Assembly: GCA_949285145.1 (NCBI GenBank)
Contig: CASDXQ010000007.1
Span: 1 to 64,000 of the forward strand
Direction of reading: 5' to 3'
From: an uncultured Spirochaetales bacterium
GTDB lineage: Bacteria; Spirochaetota; Spirochaetia; Sphaerochaetales; Sphaerochaetaceae
DNA length: 64,000 nucleotides
The notes under the pieces are model-generated. The model saw only the letters and a program-made list of their open reading frames with translations, was not told the DNA's origin and did not search any database. A program made the position numbers and the translations under genes. Numbering within the stretch: position 1 is the stretch's first letter; each line of letters starts with the position of its first letter. Below, piece after piece: positions 42,530 to 52,270 of the stretch.

Positions 42530-44563
42530 ATGGACGAATATAAAGACGACGAAAAGAAAGATCTGAAAGAGGAACCGGGTGCTGAAAAACAGGACAGAAA
42601 ACCTGAGGACGGCATCAGGGATGAGGACAGAAAGGACGAGGGCTCAAAGGAAAACAAGAGCGGGAAGAAGACAAAAAAAGACAATGTCTACGATCAGTAC
42701 CGTTACTGGGGCAGCGATAATAACGACAAAGATTCCAAGATCAAGCTGAACGGCCGCAACAGATTCACGCTGTTTATTTTCCTTGCGCTGATCATTTCTT
42801 TTGCATTCCTCTTTTTCAATCAGGGTTCCGGGCAAAGGGCAACGGAGGTTTCCTATTCTGCTTTCAAGACGGCTCTTGATTCAGGTTCTGTCACACAGGT
42901 TGATATACAGGATGAGTCCGAGATCTCATTCATTACGTCAAATGGCTTCTATGGGGTTGCGAGAATACCGTACTATGATTCTTCTCTCATGGATGAGCTT
43001 GAGAAAATGAATGTTGACATCGCAGGATCTGTTGCAGATGTTTCCATATGGGTTCTGCTTCTCAATCTCCTGCCCTGGATAATCTTCCTCGTGATCATTT
43101 TCTCAATGTACAGACAGGTCGGTGCTGCCGGAGGTTCCAGAATGATGGGACAGTTCGGCAAGAGCCATGCGACGCAGTATTCGGCAAAGGATAACAAAGT
43201 CCTTTTCAAAGATGTTGCAGGCCAGAAAGAAAGCAAGTATGAACTTCAGGAAGTCGTGGATTTCCTGAAGAATCCGGAGCGTTATGTCAAGATAGGTGCG
43301 AAGATTCCAAAAGGTGTCCTGCTCGTCGGTCCTCCGGGAACGGGAAAAACACTTCTTGCCCGTGCTGTTGCAGGAGAGGCAGGTGTGAGCTTTTTCCATA
43401 CATCAGGTTCTGATTTCGTTGAAATGTTCGTCGGTATGGGTGCTGCACGTGTCAGGGATCTTTTTGAGACAGGCCGCAAGAATGCACCATGCATCATATT
43501 CATTGATGAGATTGATGCGGTTGGAAGAAGCCGTGGCTCAGGACTTGGCGGCGGACATGATGAGAGGGAACAGACTCTCAACCAGATACTTGTGGAGATG
43601 GACGGTTTCTCGACTGATCCCGGGGTTATCGTAATGGCTGCGACAAACAGACCGGATGTTCTTGATCCCGCGCTTCTGCGTCCGGGCAGATTCGACCGTC
43701 AGGTCACGGTTGATCTGCCGGATGTTCAGGAAAGACTTGATATACTGCGCATTCACTCGGCGAAAGTCAAATGCGAACCCGGCATTGATCTTGAGCGTGT
43801 TGCCCGCGCAACCCCCGGTTCTTCCGGTGCGGATCTGGCTAACCTCGTGAACGAAGCTGCATTGTATGCAGCCCGTTCAAAAAGGGAAATGGTCAGCATG
43901 GATGATTTCGAGAAAGCCAGAGACAAGATGATTCTCGGTGTCGCAAGAGAAAGCAAGTTCATGACAGCAGAAGAGAAAAAAGCTACAGCGTACCATGAGG
44001 CAGGACACACCCTGCTGCATTATTACCTCAAGCATGTTGATCCTCTTCATAAGGTTACGATCATTCCTCACGGCAATGCTCTCGGTCTTACCATTTCACT
44101 TCCGGAAAAAGATCAGTATACGCTCAGGGCGGGATATCTGAAGGACAGGATTGTCATCTGCATGGGCGGCTATGTCGCTGAGGACATAGTCTATGGAGAG
44201 ACAACTACCGGAACTTCAAATGATATCAAGCAGGCTACGAGCATTGCACGCAGAATGGTTACAGAGTGGGGCATGAGCGATCTCGGCTTCATCCATCTTT
44301 CCAATGAGGGTGAACCTCTGTTCCTTGGTCGTGAGATAACGCAGCATAAAGATTTCTCGGATGCCACAGCGAAGAGAATTGATGAGGAAACTGAAAAGAT
44401 CCTTGATGAATGCCTGAAGACGACCAGGGAAATCCTTACCGCACACAGAGACCAGCTTGACAAGCTTACCGACGCTCTTTGCGAGAAGGAAACTCTTGAT
44501 GATGCCCAGATCAGGGAACTTCTCGGATTTAAACCTGAACATCATGAATCGGAGCTTGTCTGA
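42530..44563 (+). CDS. ftsH: FtsH ATP-dependent zinc metalloprotease
   Basis: This 677-residue membrane protease has two transmembrane helices (about residues 80-100 and 165-190) flanking a periplasmic domain. The AAA module has [33 protein letters not shown] and [15 protein letters not shown], with the second region of homology RPGRFDRQV. The protease site is [14 protein letters not shown]. About 80 highly charged residues rich in Lys, Asp and Glu precede the first helix, which is longer than the short N-terminus of E. coli FtsH. The ATG at 42530 is preferred to the TTG at 42506. The stop overlaps the lepA start. Confidence 0.94.
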   Translation: MDEYKDDEKKDLKEEPGAEKQDRKPEDGIRDEDRKDEGSKENKSGKKTKKDNVYDQYRYWGSDNNDKDSKIKLNGRNRFTLFIFLALIISFAFLFFNQGSGQRATEVSYSAFKTALDSGSVTQVDIQDESEISFITSNGFYGVARIPYYDSSLMDELEKMNVDIAGSVADVSIWVLLLNLLPWIIFLVIIFSMYRQVGAAGGSRMMGQFGKSHATQYSAKDNKVLFKDVAGQKESKYELQEVVDFLKNPERYVKIGAKIPKGVLLVGPPGTGKTLLARAVAGEAGVSFFHTSGSDFVEMFVGMGAARVRDLFETGRKNAPCIIFIDEIDAVGRSRGSGLGGGHDEREQTLNQILVEMDGFSTDPGVIVMAATNRPDVLDPALLRPGRFDRQVTVDLPDVQERLDILRIHSAKVKCEPGIDLERVARATPGSSGADLANLVNEAALYAARSKREMVSMDDFEKARDKMILGVARESKFMTAEEKKATAYHEAGHTLLHYYLKHVDPLHKVTIIPHGNALGLTISLPEKDQYTLRAGYLKDRIVICMGGYVAEDIVYGETTTGTSNDIKQATSIARRMVTEWGMSDLGFIHLSNEGEPLFLGREITQHKDFSDATAKRIDEETEKILDECLKTTREILTAHRDQLDKLTDALCEKETLDDAQIRELLGFKPEHHESELV

Positions 44564-46380
44564 TGGCACTCAGTACTGCATATAAAAGAAATTTCTGCAT
44601 TATCGCGCATATTGATCACGGCAAGAGCACTCTTGCTGACAGATTCATAGAAAAAGCCCGTATTGTCACGTCACGCGGTCCTGTTCAGACTCAGCTTCTG
44701 GACAGCATGGATATAGAGAGAGAGCGTGGCATTACAATAAAAAGTCAGGCTGTTACAATACCTTATCATGCTGCTGACGGGCACGATTATGAGCTGAATC
44801 TTGTAGATACACCGGGACATGTGGACTTTACATATGAGGTTTCCCGCGCGATTTCGTCATGCGAAGGAGCTCTGCTGCTGATTGATGCATCTCAGGGAGT
44901 GGAAGCTCAGACGCTTGCCAATCTTTATCTTGCCATGGAACATAATCTTGAGATAATTCCTGTTATCAACAAGATAGATCTTCCATCTGCCGACATTCCT
45001 TCATGTCTTCACCAGATTGATCATGATCTCGGGCTGGATCCGGATGCGGCCTGTTTTGTTTCCGCAAAAACCGGAGAGGGTGTCGATTCTCTTTTTGAAG
45101 CAATCGTCAATCAGATACCGGCCCCTGAAGGCAGGGATGAAGATCCGCTCAAGGCTCTTATCTTTGACAGCCATTATGATTCATACAGGGGTGTTATAGT
45201 TCATTGCCGTCTTTTTGACGGAATGCTCAAGACAGGCGATGAAATCCGTTTCATGCACTCCGATGCCGTATATAAAATTGAAGACTGCGGCATATTCCAG
45301 CTTCAGCTTGTATCAAAAGGCGAACTTCATGCAGGCGATGTAGGTTATTTCATTGCCGGAATAAAAAACATAAGTGATATAAGAGTCGGCGATACTGTGA
45401 CGAGCTTGAAAAATCCGGCAGAATCCCCGCTGGAAGGATTCAAGGAAGTCAAGCCGGTTGTCTTTTCATCAATTTATCCTGTTGACAGCAATGACTATGA
45501 AGAACTGCAGGATGCCATCGACCGCCTTAAGCTCAATGATGCAAGTCTTGTTTATGAAAAGGACAGTTCTGCTGCGCTCGGGTTCGGCTTCAGATGCGGG
45601 TTCCTCGGTCTGCTTCATCTTGAAGTGATCCAGGAAAGGATTGAGAGGGAATTTGATCTTTCGATTGTTTTCACCTCTCCTTCTGTCCGCTATATCGTGC
45701 ATATGAAAAACGGTGATACTCTGAGTATCGATAATCCGCTGGAATATCCGGATGTGATGAAGATAGAAAGCGTTGAGGAGCCATATATAAGGGCAAACAT
45801 CATCACTCCGACTTCATATGTGGGGCCTATCATTTCCCTTTGTCTAGAGAAAAGAGGGTATCAGACAAACATGAATTATCTGGATGAGAAGAGAGTCGAG
45901 CTGATTTATGAGATGCCTCTTGCTGAGGTTCTGTTTGATTTCTATGACAGATTGAAGAGCATATCAAGAGGATATGCATCATTCGATTACGAAGTGATTG
46001 ACTATAAGAAGACGGATCTTGTACGTCTTGATATTCTTGTCAACGGGGAACCGGTTGATGCGCTTTCCCAGCTGGTGTTCAAAGATAATGCACAGTCAAG
46101 GGGCAGACAGGTTTGTGAACGTCTTAAAGATGAGATACCCCGCCAGCAGTTCAAGATAGCGATTCAGGGCGCTATCGGCGGTACGATCATCTCAAGAGAA
46201 ACGATTTCAGCCTACAGAAAGGATGTCACTGCAAAGTGTTATGGCGGTGATATTTCCAGAAAGAGAAAACTGCTTGAGAAACAGAAAGAAGGAAAGAAGC
46301 GCATGAAGATGGTCGGCAATGTTGAAATTCCTCAGAGTGCTTTCCTTGCCGTCCTGAAGACGGAGGATGACAAGAACTGA
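44563..46380 (+). CDS. lepA: Elongation factor 4 (LepA)
   Basis: This 605-residue translational GTPase back-translocates ribosomes or aids initiation. G-domain motifs are CIIAHIDHGKSTLADRF, RERGITIKSQAV, LVDTPGHVDFTYEV and VINKIDLPSA. The LepA-specific C-terminal domain ends with RKRKLLEKQKEGKKRMKMVG, seen here in full family form. It starts on the A shared with the ftsH stop (TGATGG) and is near the family's usual 600 residues. Confidence 0.96.
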   Translation: MALSTAYKRNFCIIAHIDHGKSTLADRFIEKARIVTSRGPVQTQLLDSMDIERERGITIKSQAVTIPYHAADGHDYELNLVDTPGHVDFTYEVSRAISSCEGALLLIDASQGVEAQTLANLYLAMEHNLEIIPVINKIDLPSADIPSCLHQIDHDLGLDPDAACFVSAKTGEGVDSLFEAIVNQIPAPEGRDEDPLKALIFDSHYDSYRGVIVHCRLFDGMLKTGDEIRFMHSDAVYKIEDCGIFQLQLVSKGELHAGDVGYFIAGIKNISDIRVGDTVTSLKNPAESPLEGFKEVKPVVFSSIYPVDSNDYEELQDAIDRLKLNDASLVYEKDSSAALGFGFRCGFLGLLHLEVIQERIEREFDLSIVFTSPSVRYIVHMKNGDTLSIDNPLEYPDVMKIESVEEPYIRANIITPTSYVGPIISLCLEKRGYQTNMNYLDEKRVELIYEMPLAEVLFDFYDRLKSISRGYASFDYEVIDYKKTDLVRLDILVNGEPVDALSQLVFKDNAQSRGRQVCERLKDEIPRQQFKIAIQGAIGGTIISRETISAYRKDVTAKCYGGDISRKRKLLEKQKEGKKRMKMVGNVEIPQSAFLAVLKTEDDKN

Positions 46381-46381
46381 T

Positions 46382-47248
46382 ATGCTTTCTCTCTCTTCCT
46401 TCCGGATGCTTGCAATGATCAGGGAAAATCCCTCATTGATCTGCTTGTCAGAGAAAACGGGATTATCAGTCCAGACTGTCAGGAGAACACTTGAAGCAGT
46501 TGATAAGGAGTATGATTGCCAGCTGTTCAGCAGTTTCTCATCTGAATCAGCAGAGCTTTCGGATGCAGGTGATGTGTATGCTGCAGCAGCACAGAAAATC
46601 ATCAGAATCCTTTCTGATGCTGATGCAAGGGCAGAGAAGATAATACGTGAGCGCCGCAATGCAGTTGTTGTCGGTTCTGTTTCGAAAAGCCTCGATAAAA
46701 GACTCAGGAATCTTGATGGTTTCAGATTAAGGAATGTGTTTTTTGATATAACAGACACTAATGCCGGGGATTCAATGAGAAATCTGGGAAAGTCCCTTGA
46801 TATGGTTATAGGTTTCTATGATGATGCCCTTCTGAAGCGATATAAGCTGGAAGCACTGACTTTCTCTGATAAGGCAATGGCTGTTGCGGCTTCCTCCTCA
46901 TCTTCTGTATCCAGAAAAAAGCATCTGGATATCGAGGACATATATGAGCACAGGCTTTACGTGCCGCGCAAGGGTTTTTCCCGTCGCATTGACAATTTTG
47001 TAAACGATATAAAAGATTTTCATCCGCGGATTGAAATTATGAATGCTGAATCATATTCGCCCGAACTCATGAGAAAAATCAGAGAGGATGATGATTTTCT
47101 GCTTGCATCACAGGATATGGATCTTTCTGGTTATTCACTTAAATGCATTCCTGTAGACTGGAATTATAAAATCAGTTACGGTCTGCTTTACAGTGCAAAA
47201 TGTGAAAAAGCAGTACAGGTCGTTGATTCTCTGTTGTCAGATGATTGA
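46382..47248 (+). CDS. LysR-like transcriptional regulator
   Basis: This 288-residue protein has an N-terminal winged helix-turn-helix (SFRMLAMIRENPSLICLSEK then TGLSVQTVRRTLEAVDKEYD), with DCQLFSSFSSESAELSDAG in place of the usual LysR LF.R....v.LT.aG line. The effector domain is weaker than in standard LysR proteins (MVIGFYDDALLKRYKLEALTFS, seen as LKRYKLEALTF). The start is uncertain: ATG 46382 is just after the lepA stop, while ATG 46367 lies inside lepA. The target is unknown. The 172-bp gap after it is A/T-rich and shows only the galM promoter. Confidence 0.65.
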   Translation: MLSLSSFRMLAMIRENPSLICLSEKTGLSVQTVRRTLEAVDKEYDCQLFSSFSSESAELSDAGDVYAAAAQKIIRILSDADARAEKIIRERRNAVVVGSVSKSLDKRLRNLDGFRLRNVFFDITDTNAGDSMRNLGKSLDMVIGFYDDALLKRYKLEALTFSDKAMAVAASSSSSVSRKKHLDIEDIYEHRLYVPRKGFSRRIDNFVNDIKDFHPRIEIMNAESYSPELMRKIREDDDFLLASQDMDLSGYSLKCIPVDWNYKISYGLLYSAKCEKAVQVVDSLLSDD

Positions 47249-47408
47249 TTATAATCTGACTGATTTTTGTGATTATTGCAGGCTGAAACAATTTGTTTGA
47301 AATATAAATATCAGATAAATATTCCTTTTAAGGAATGATTAATTTTAATAAATATTAATTTGTTCATTCAGTTTCTTTTTCACTCTGTTATCCCGTGACG
47401 TTTTGGTT

Positions 47409-47414
47409 TATACT
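47409..47414 (+). promoter_or_regulatory. -10 box of galM-udk, predicted leaderless
   Basis: TATACT ends six bases before the ATG at 47421. The six bases between (TCCTCC) cannot act as a Shine-Dalgarno sequence. Confidence 0.55.
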
Positions 47415-47420
47415 TCCTCC

Positions 47421-48407
47421 ATGGCTATTAATACATCAACATTCGGACATCTTGCCGACGGGCAGGAAATCAAAAAGATCACTATAAAAGAAGAAAGCGG
47501 AGTGCAGGTCTCGATTCTCACTTTCGGTGCGGTAATTCAGGAATTTCTCGTTCCATGCAGAGGCGGAATGAGAAATATCGTTTTTTCCTCTCCCTCTCTT
47601 GATGACTATATCTCAGATGGGTCATACAAAGGACAGATTGTAGCGCCGTATGCAAACAGAATTTCCGGTGCCCGGTTTGTTCTGGATGGCAATGAATATC
47701 TTCTTGATAAGAACAACGGAGAAAATAATCTTCACAGCGGAAGCGCCAACCTGGGACAGAAGGTGTGGAACATTATCTTTCAGACAGACAATTCTGTTGT
47801 TCTCAACTGCGCTCATAAAGACGGAGATGGAGGTTTTCCCGGAAATATAGGAGTCACAGTCGCATATCTGCTTGAAAACGGACGGCTTACCATTTCTTAT
47901 ACAATGTCTTCGGACAGAAAGTGTGTTGTAAATCCGACAAATCATGCTTATTTCAATCTTAAGGGCGACGGATCGTCTGTTCTGGATCATAAGATCAGGA
48001 TTGAGGCAGATAAAGTCGTGATGGTTGATGAAAGTCTTATTCCGACCTCGCTTGTTCCTGTGAAAGGAACTGATTTCGATTTCACTGCATTCCATGAAAT
48101 CGGAGAAAGAAGGGGTGGCAGATATGATCACTGTTTTGTCTTCAATGCGGCCCGCAGAGCTGAAGCGGTATGCGATGGTCTGTCTCTTACTGTGGATACA
48201 GATCGTCCGGGAATGCAGCTTTACACCGGTGAATTCAATCCGTCGTGCAAGTGTATGTGGCCGGCATCCGGTGCATTTTGTGCATTTGCCCTGGAAACAA
48301 GCGAGTATCCTGATGCTGTCAACAGGAAAGATTTCCCTTCTGCGGTGCTTGAGGCCGGGCATGTATTTAAAACAAGAACATCCTATACAGTCAGAGAGGT
48401 TGAGTGA
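47421..48407 (+). CDS. galM: Aldose 1-epimerase (mutarotase)
   Basis: This 328-residue enzyme interconverts alpha and beta aldohexoses. Family features are VSILTFGAVIQEFLVP, VAPYANRISGARFVLDG, LHSGSANLGQKVWNI, VVNPTNHAYFNLKGDG with the catalytic His, and LYTGEFNPS near the C-terminus, where family members carry a catalytic Glu. The ATG at 47421 is chosen because a -10 box sits directly upstream. The first TTG at 47403 would overlap that box. The udk gene follows with a one-base overlap. Confidence 0.9.
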   Translation: MAINTSTFGHLADGQEIKKITIKEESGVQVSILTFGAVIQEFLVPCRGGMRNIVFSSPSLDDYISDGSYKGQIVAPYANRISGARFVLDGNEYLLDKNNGENNLHSGSANLGQKVWNIIFQTDNSVVLNCAHKDGDGGFPGNIGVTVAYLLENGRLTISYTMSSDRKCVVNPTNHAYFNLKGDGSSVLDHKIRIEADKVVMVDESLIPTSLVPVKGTDFDFTAFHEIGERRGGRYDHCFVFNAARRAEAVCDGLSLTVDTDRPGMQLYTGEFNPSCKCMWPASGAFCAFALETSEYPDAVNRKDFPSAVLEAGHVFKTRTSYTVREVE

Positions 48408-49021
48408 TGAATGTTAAGCTGATCGGAATCACAGGAGGCTCCGGATCCGGTAAAAGCACGGTTGTGCGTAAAATATATGAAGCCCATCCTGATGCTGTCT
48501 GCATTGAACAGGACAATTATTACAAAAGTGCATCTTATATAAACAACGACAATATCACCGCATACAATTTTGATCATCCTGATGCTTTTGATATGGATCT
48601 GATGATGCAGAATCTGATGGATCTTAAAAATGGGAAAGCGATTGAGATGCCACAGTATGATTTCGTCCACCATCAGAGAAAGGATGAGACTGTGCATATC
48701 GAGCCGAAGAAAATAATCATTGTGGACGGCCTGATGGTTCTTTACGACAAGAGAATCCGTGATCTGCTTGATCTGAAACTTTATGTCGATACTCCCGCAG
48801 ACATACGTTTTGTCAGAAGGCTCATGAGAGATATAAGCGAAAGGGGCAGAACTGTTGACTCTGTTGTGGAACAGTATGTCAATGTTGTCCGTCCCGGCCA
48901 TATGAATTTCATAGAGCCGTGCAAGGAATATGCTGATCTGATCATACCTGAAGGCGGGTACAATCAGAATGCTCTGGATGTTCTGATAAATTATGTTCAG
49001 ATGCTGGCGGGAAAGAATTAG
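48407..49021 (+). CDS. udk: Uridine/cytidine kinase
   Basis: This 204-residue P-loop kinase phosphorylates uridine or cytidine. The Walker A is IGITGGSGSGKSTVVRKI. The base-binding EQDNYYKSA and the catalytic-loop PDAFDMDLM follow, and the lid region is RRLMRDISERGRT with the arginines expected for uridine kinases. YDFVHHQRKDETV is also conserved. AGAGGT lies six bases before the ATG at 48407. Confidence 0.92.
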   Translation: MNVKLIGITGGSGSGKSTVVRKIYEAHPDAVCIEQDNYYKSASYINNDNITAYNFDHPDAFDMDLMMQNLMDLKNGKAIEMPQYDFVHHQRKDETVHIEPKKIIIVDGLMVLYDKRIRDLLDLKLYVDTPADIRFVRRLMRDISERGRTVDSVVEQYVNVVRPGHMNFIEPCKEYADLIIPEGGYNQNALDVLINYVQMLAGKN

Positions 49022-49117
49022 TTAACATCACTGACTAAATATAATTATTTATAAAGGCAGAAATTATATTCTTGCTTTCTTTATTTGTTCATCAAATTGC
49101 AGACATGGATTTCCGAT

Positions 49118-49408
49118 TTACCGGTCTTTTTTTCTTTTTCTGTATATGATGAATCCATTGCGTATCGAGCTGAAACTCCATTTATCAGGAACCTCATCCG
49201 GGCCGCCGAGAAAGAAACGCGAGCAGCGAAGTATCCGGGCAGTCCCCATAATGCTTCCTCTGATTATGCCGAATCTCATTACAGCCTTTTCGAAGTAAGA
49301 AGAGCAGGAAGGTGTATAGCGGCATTTGCATGGCCCGAGCATGGGAGATATGCAGAATTTATAGATGTAAAGCGGGAAAAGAAAAGCTTTTCGAAGTATG
49401 TTCTTCAT
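49118..49408 (-). CDS. yidD: YidD membrane protein insertion efficiency factor
   Basis: This 96-residue protein is recognised by the YidD core: YKFCISPMLGPCKCRYTPSC, then SSYFEKAVMRFG, RILRCSRFFLGGPDEVP. It helps YidC-mediated insertion of membrane proteins. In many genomes yidD lies between rnpA and yidC near rpmH. Here it stands alone between udk and a response regulator, on the opposite strand to both. TAAATT on the minus strand ends six bases before its ATG, and no Shine-Dalgarno site is visible. Confidence 0.9.
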   Translation of the reverse strand: MKNILRKAFLFPLYIYKFCISPMLGPCKCRYTPSCSSYFEKAVMRFGIIRGSIMGTARILRCSRFFLGGPDEVPDKWSFSSIRNGFIIYRKRKKDR

Positions 49409-49414
49409 ATTCTA

Positions 49415-49420
49415 AATTTA
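49415..49420 (-). promoter_or_regulatory. -10 box of yidD, predicted leaderless
   Basis: On the minus strand TAAATT ends six bases before the ATG at 49408. No -35 is convincing. Confidence 0.35.
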
Positions 49421-49501
49421 CAATGTCGTATCCGGCTATATAAAGGTGACGTTTGTGATTGTACATGAATTTGTAATTTAGATGAAGAGAAAACGATTAT
49501 G

Positions 49502-49530
49502 TTGATTTTTATTCTCTGCAGAATTATATC
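49502..49530 (+). promoter_or_regulatory. Promoter of the two-component operon, predicted leaderless
   Basis: TTGATT (49502-49507) and TATATC (49525-49530) have ideal 17-bp spacing. The -10 ends exactly six bases before the ATG at 49537. Confidence 0.65.
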
Positions 49531-49536
49531 AATTGT

Positions 49537-50247
49537 ATGAAGCTGATATATGTGGTTGAAGATCATGATGTCATAAAAGATGGTGTTGTGCAGTATCTTT
49601 CGATAAACGGGTATGAAGCAAAAGGTTTCGGAGATCTTGCTTCAGTCAGAAATGCCATTGCATCTCGTCTTCCTGATCTCATCATACAGGATGTGATGCT
49701 GCCTGATGGCGACGGATTCATGTTCATAAAGGAAATAAAGCAGCGTCATCCGATGCTGCCTGTCATATTCATGACAGCAAGAACGGAGGAATCGGACAGA
49801 ATACTCGGTTTTGAAATCGGTGCTGATGATTATATTTCAAAACCTTTCAGCCCGAAGGAACTCGTCCTGCGGGTCAATGTACTTTTCAGACGGATCGAAG
49901 GCTCCTCAGGCAGGCAGACATCTGACAGCAGACTTTCTTTTGAGGACGGAGAGAATGTCCTTGTCATTGACATGGATGAGCATCGTCTTGTAATCAATGG
50001 AAAAGAGATTTCTCTTACTGCAGCGGAATGGAAGATAGTCACTTTCCTTGCGCAGAACGAAGGCCGCCTGATTTCAAGAGGACTCATACTTGAAAAATGT
50101 TTCGACTATTCATTTGAAAGCTACGAGAGAGTGGTTGATACCCATATCAAGAATATAAGGGCTAAGCTGCGTCCGGGAAACTGGATTGAAACTGTCAGAG
50201 GTTACGGATACAGGTTTTCAGCTCCTTTTTCAGGAGAAAAAGGGTGA
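49537..50247 (+). CDS. OmpR-family response regulator
   Basis: This 236-residue protein has a receiver domain with the acidic pair in VVEDHDVIKD, the phospho-acceptor Asp in LIIQDVMLPDGDGFMF and the Lys in ADDYISKPFSPKEL. The C-terminal winged helix (ISLTAAEWKIVTFLAQNEGR, then YERVVDTHIKNIRAKLRPG) is the OmpR/PhoB type. It overlaps the histidine-kinase gene by four bases and should be its partner. The target genes are not apparent nearby. Confidence 0.92.
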   Translation: MKLIYVVEDHDVIKDGVVQYLSINGYEAKGFGDLASVRNAIASRLPDLIIQDVMLPDGDGFMFIKEIKQRHPMLPVIFMTARTEESDRILGFEIGADDYISKPFSPKELVLRVNVLFRRIEGSSGRQTSDSRLSFEDGENVLVIDMDEHRLVINGKEISLTAAEWKIVTFLAQNEGRLISRGLILEKCFDYSFESYERVVDTHIKNIRAKLRPGNWIETVRGYGYRFSAPFSGEKG

Positions 50248-51731
50248 AAAGGAAAGCCGACGGACTGCTTTTTTTCAGAATATTCTTTACAGTGCTGGGT
50301 ATTTCAGCGCTGATTGTACTGTGCGAGCTGGCGGTTTTTTTCTCAACGATAATGAAAATGGGAAACAGATGGACGGAATACATAGCCCGCGACTATGTTC
50401 AGACACTGGTTTCCCTTCTTGATGGAAAGGAGAGCCTGAGTGCTGAAGATGTGTATGAGGCAATTGTAGCTGCTTCTGATGACAGTATTTCCGGTTTGCT
50501 GATCCGCAGTTTTGCCGACGATGCGATCTATATGTACGGCGGCCTTCCTGAAAATGGCCAGGGCCGCATAAGCAGAAAGCTTTCAGAAGTCGTTGATACC
50601 GGCTGGCATTCTTTTGAGAAAAACAACCCTGTATATGTTCTATCGCTTGCTGAAAATGAGAATGGCGGCTATTCACATATGCTTTCCGCTTTAGGTACCG
50701 GAAGCGGAGGCCGGACATCTGTGACCTACAGTGTTCCTTCTTTCATCGGTGAAAATGACATTGCAGCAACTGTGTTCATTGAACACAATGAAGATTTGCT
50801 TGTCGGTCTTGATCTTCTGATCTTTGACATGTACTCATTCGGCCCGACCAGTTTTGTCCTTGATACGATACTGCTTACTGCAATCTGGCTTATTCCTCTG
50901 AGTCTTGTAATTGCAGTTGCTGCTTCTTTTGTCTTTTCCCGCCGGACCTCTGATTCCGTTGGAGACATTCTCAGTGCCCTGCGCAGAATGGCTGACGGTG
51001 ATTTTGACGTAAGCATAAGGAAGCAGAAAACGTATGAGCTGAATGAAATCGGCAACTCGATTGTTGAATTGTCGCACCAGCTTGAGAAGAACAGAAGAAG
51101 CCGTGATGAATGGATACGTTCAATTGCTCATGATCTGAATACGCCTCTGACTAGCATGAATATGATCATTCAGGCAATTGAAGACGGCATTTACGAAGCG
51201 GATGGGAAAACGATCGCTTCTCTTAAAAATGAAGTTGAAACACTTACCAGACGTGTCCTTTCCGTAAGATACTATGTCTCACTCCTGAACTATGATTCTG
51301 AAGTGAGGAAGGATGAAATAAACGCGGCAAAGTGTGTGGAGCAGGTTGTTTCTCTCTGTCCTTCACCCGGGAGGATTTCCATTGAAATCGGCGCGGATGA
51401 AATGATACATGCTGATTCAGACCTTTTCTCTCATGCGCTTGGAGAGGTGATCAGCAATGCGCTTGAATACGGAAGCAAAGATGAGCAGATCTCTGTCAGG
51501 GCTGAAAACAATACAGTTTACGTCACTGACAAGGGCAGGCTGAGCAATACTGATGCCTCCATCTTGTTTGAACCATGGGCAAGAGGTGATGAATCGCGTC
51601 ACGAAGGCGGTTCTGGACTTGGCCTGCCGATAGCAGGACAGATTGCCTCTCTGCATGGAGGATATGCCTCCATAAGACAGGATGGTTCTCATGTTGTTGT
51701 CGCTCTCAATTTCGGTCCAGTTCAAGGCTGA
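50244..51731 (+). CDS. Sensor histidine kinase
   Basis: This 495-residue kinase has a first transmembrane helix at about residues 10-35 and a second at about 205-235, flanking an extracytoplasmic sensor domain of roughly 170 residues. A HAMP-like linker follows (DILSALRRMADGDFDVSIRK). The H-box is IRSIAHDLNTPLTSMN, the N-box EVISNALEYGSK, and the G-box GGSGLGLPIAGQIA. The GTG start at 50244 overlaps the regulator gene. The last 26 bases overlap the convergent phosphodiesterase gene. Confidence 0.92.
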   Translation: MKRKADGLLFFRIFFTVLGISALIVLCELAVFFSTIMKMGNRWTEYIARDYVQTLVSLLDGKESLSAEDVYEAIVAASDDSISGLLIRSFADDAIYMYGGLPENGQGRISRKLSEVVDTGWHSFEKNNPVYVLSLAENENGGYSHMLSALGTGSGGRTSVTYSVPSFIGENDIAATVFIEHNEDLLVGLDLLIFDMYSFGPTSFVLDTILLTAIWLIPLSLVIAVAASFVFSRRTSDSVGDILSALRRMADGDFDVSIRKQKTYELNEIGNSIVELSHQLEKNRRSRDEWIRSIAHDLNTPLTSMNMIIQAIEDGIYEADGKTIASLKNEVETLTRRVLSVRYYVSLLNYDSEVRKDEINAAKCVEQVVSLCPSPGRISIEIGADEMIHADSDLFSHALGEVISNALEYGSKDEQISVRAENNTVYVTDKGRLSNTDASILFEPWARGDESRHEGGSGLGLPIAGQIASLHGGYASIRQDGSHVVVALNFGPVQG

Positions 51732-52257
51732 ACAGCTGTCTGCCGTTTTCCAGAGATGATATTCTGAGGATGCCATTGTCATATTCTCCATAGCTGGATG
51801 GGAATCCTCCTTTCGGAATGCTGGCCGAGCCGGGGTTGAAAATGAAAATTCCGTTCTGTTTTCTTGCTGTCGGGATGTGGGTGTGGCCATAGAGGAAAAC
51901 AGAGCCTTCAGCCATTGGAGGAAGGTTTTCCTCATTGTAAATATGTCCGTGAGACATGATGAATGTTCGCTGATCGCACTGTACGACAGATGTAGTGCTC
52001 ATTATTGGAAAAGAGAGCACCATCTGATCGACCTCCGCATCACAGTTTCCTCTGACAGCTATCATCTTTTCTTTCAGGCTGTTTAGAAGCGGAATGACGG
52101 CTTTGGGGTTATAAGATGATGGAAGATCGTTCCTCGGACCGTGATAAAGTGCGTCACCAAGCATTATGACATGCCTGTATCCTGATGCAAGCCGGACAAT
52201 TTTCTGTGTGCTTTCAAGTGCTCCGTGGATATCGGAAACAATAAGAAATTCTTTCAA
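51706..52257 (-). CDS. YfcE/MJ0936-type metallophosphodiesterase
   Basis: This 183-residue calcineurin-fold enzyme shows all metal motifs: LIVSDIHGALE, VIMLGDALYHGPRN, AVRGNCDAEVD, IMSHGHIYN and LYGHTHIPTA. YfcE-type enzymes hydrolyse phosphodiesters, but their cell substrate is unclear. SD-like GGGAGGTGAATC precedes the ATG. TrmL is encoded directly upstream, so the two form a minus-strand pair. Confidence 0.92.
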   Translation of the reverse strand: MKEFLIVSDIHGALESTQKIVRLASGYRHVIMLGDALYHGPRNDLPSSYNPKAVIPLLNSLKEKMIAVRGNCDAEVDQMVLSFPIMSTTSVVQCDQRTFIMSHGHIYNEENLPPMAEGSVFLYGHTHIPTARKQNGIFIFNPGSASIPKGGFPSSYGEYDNGILRISSLENGRQLFSLELDRN

Positions 52258-52270
52258 GATTCACCTCCCG

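Noticed and set aside
49085-49468. Plus-strand frame opposite yidD
   Set aside because: The minus strand carries the full YidD signature, and the plus-strand frame has no family features.
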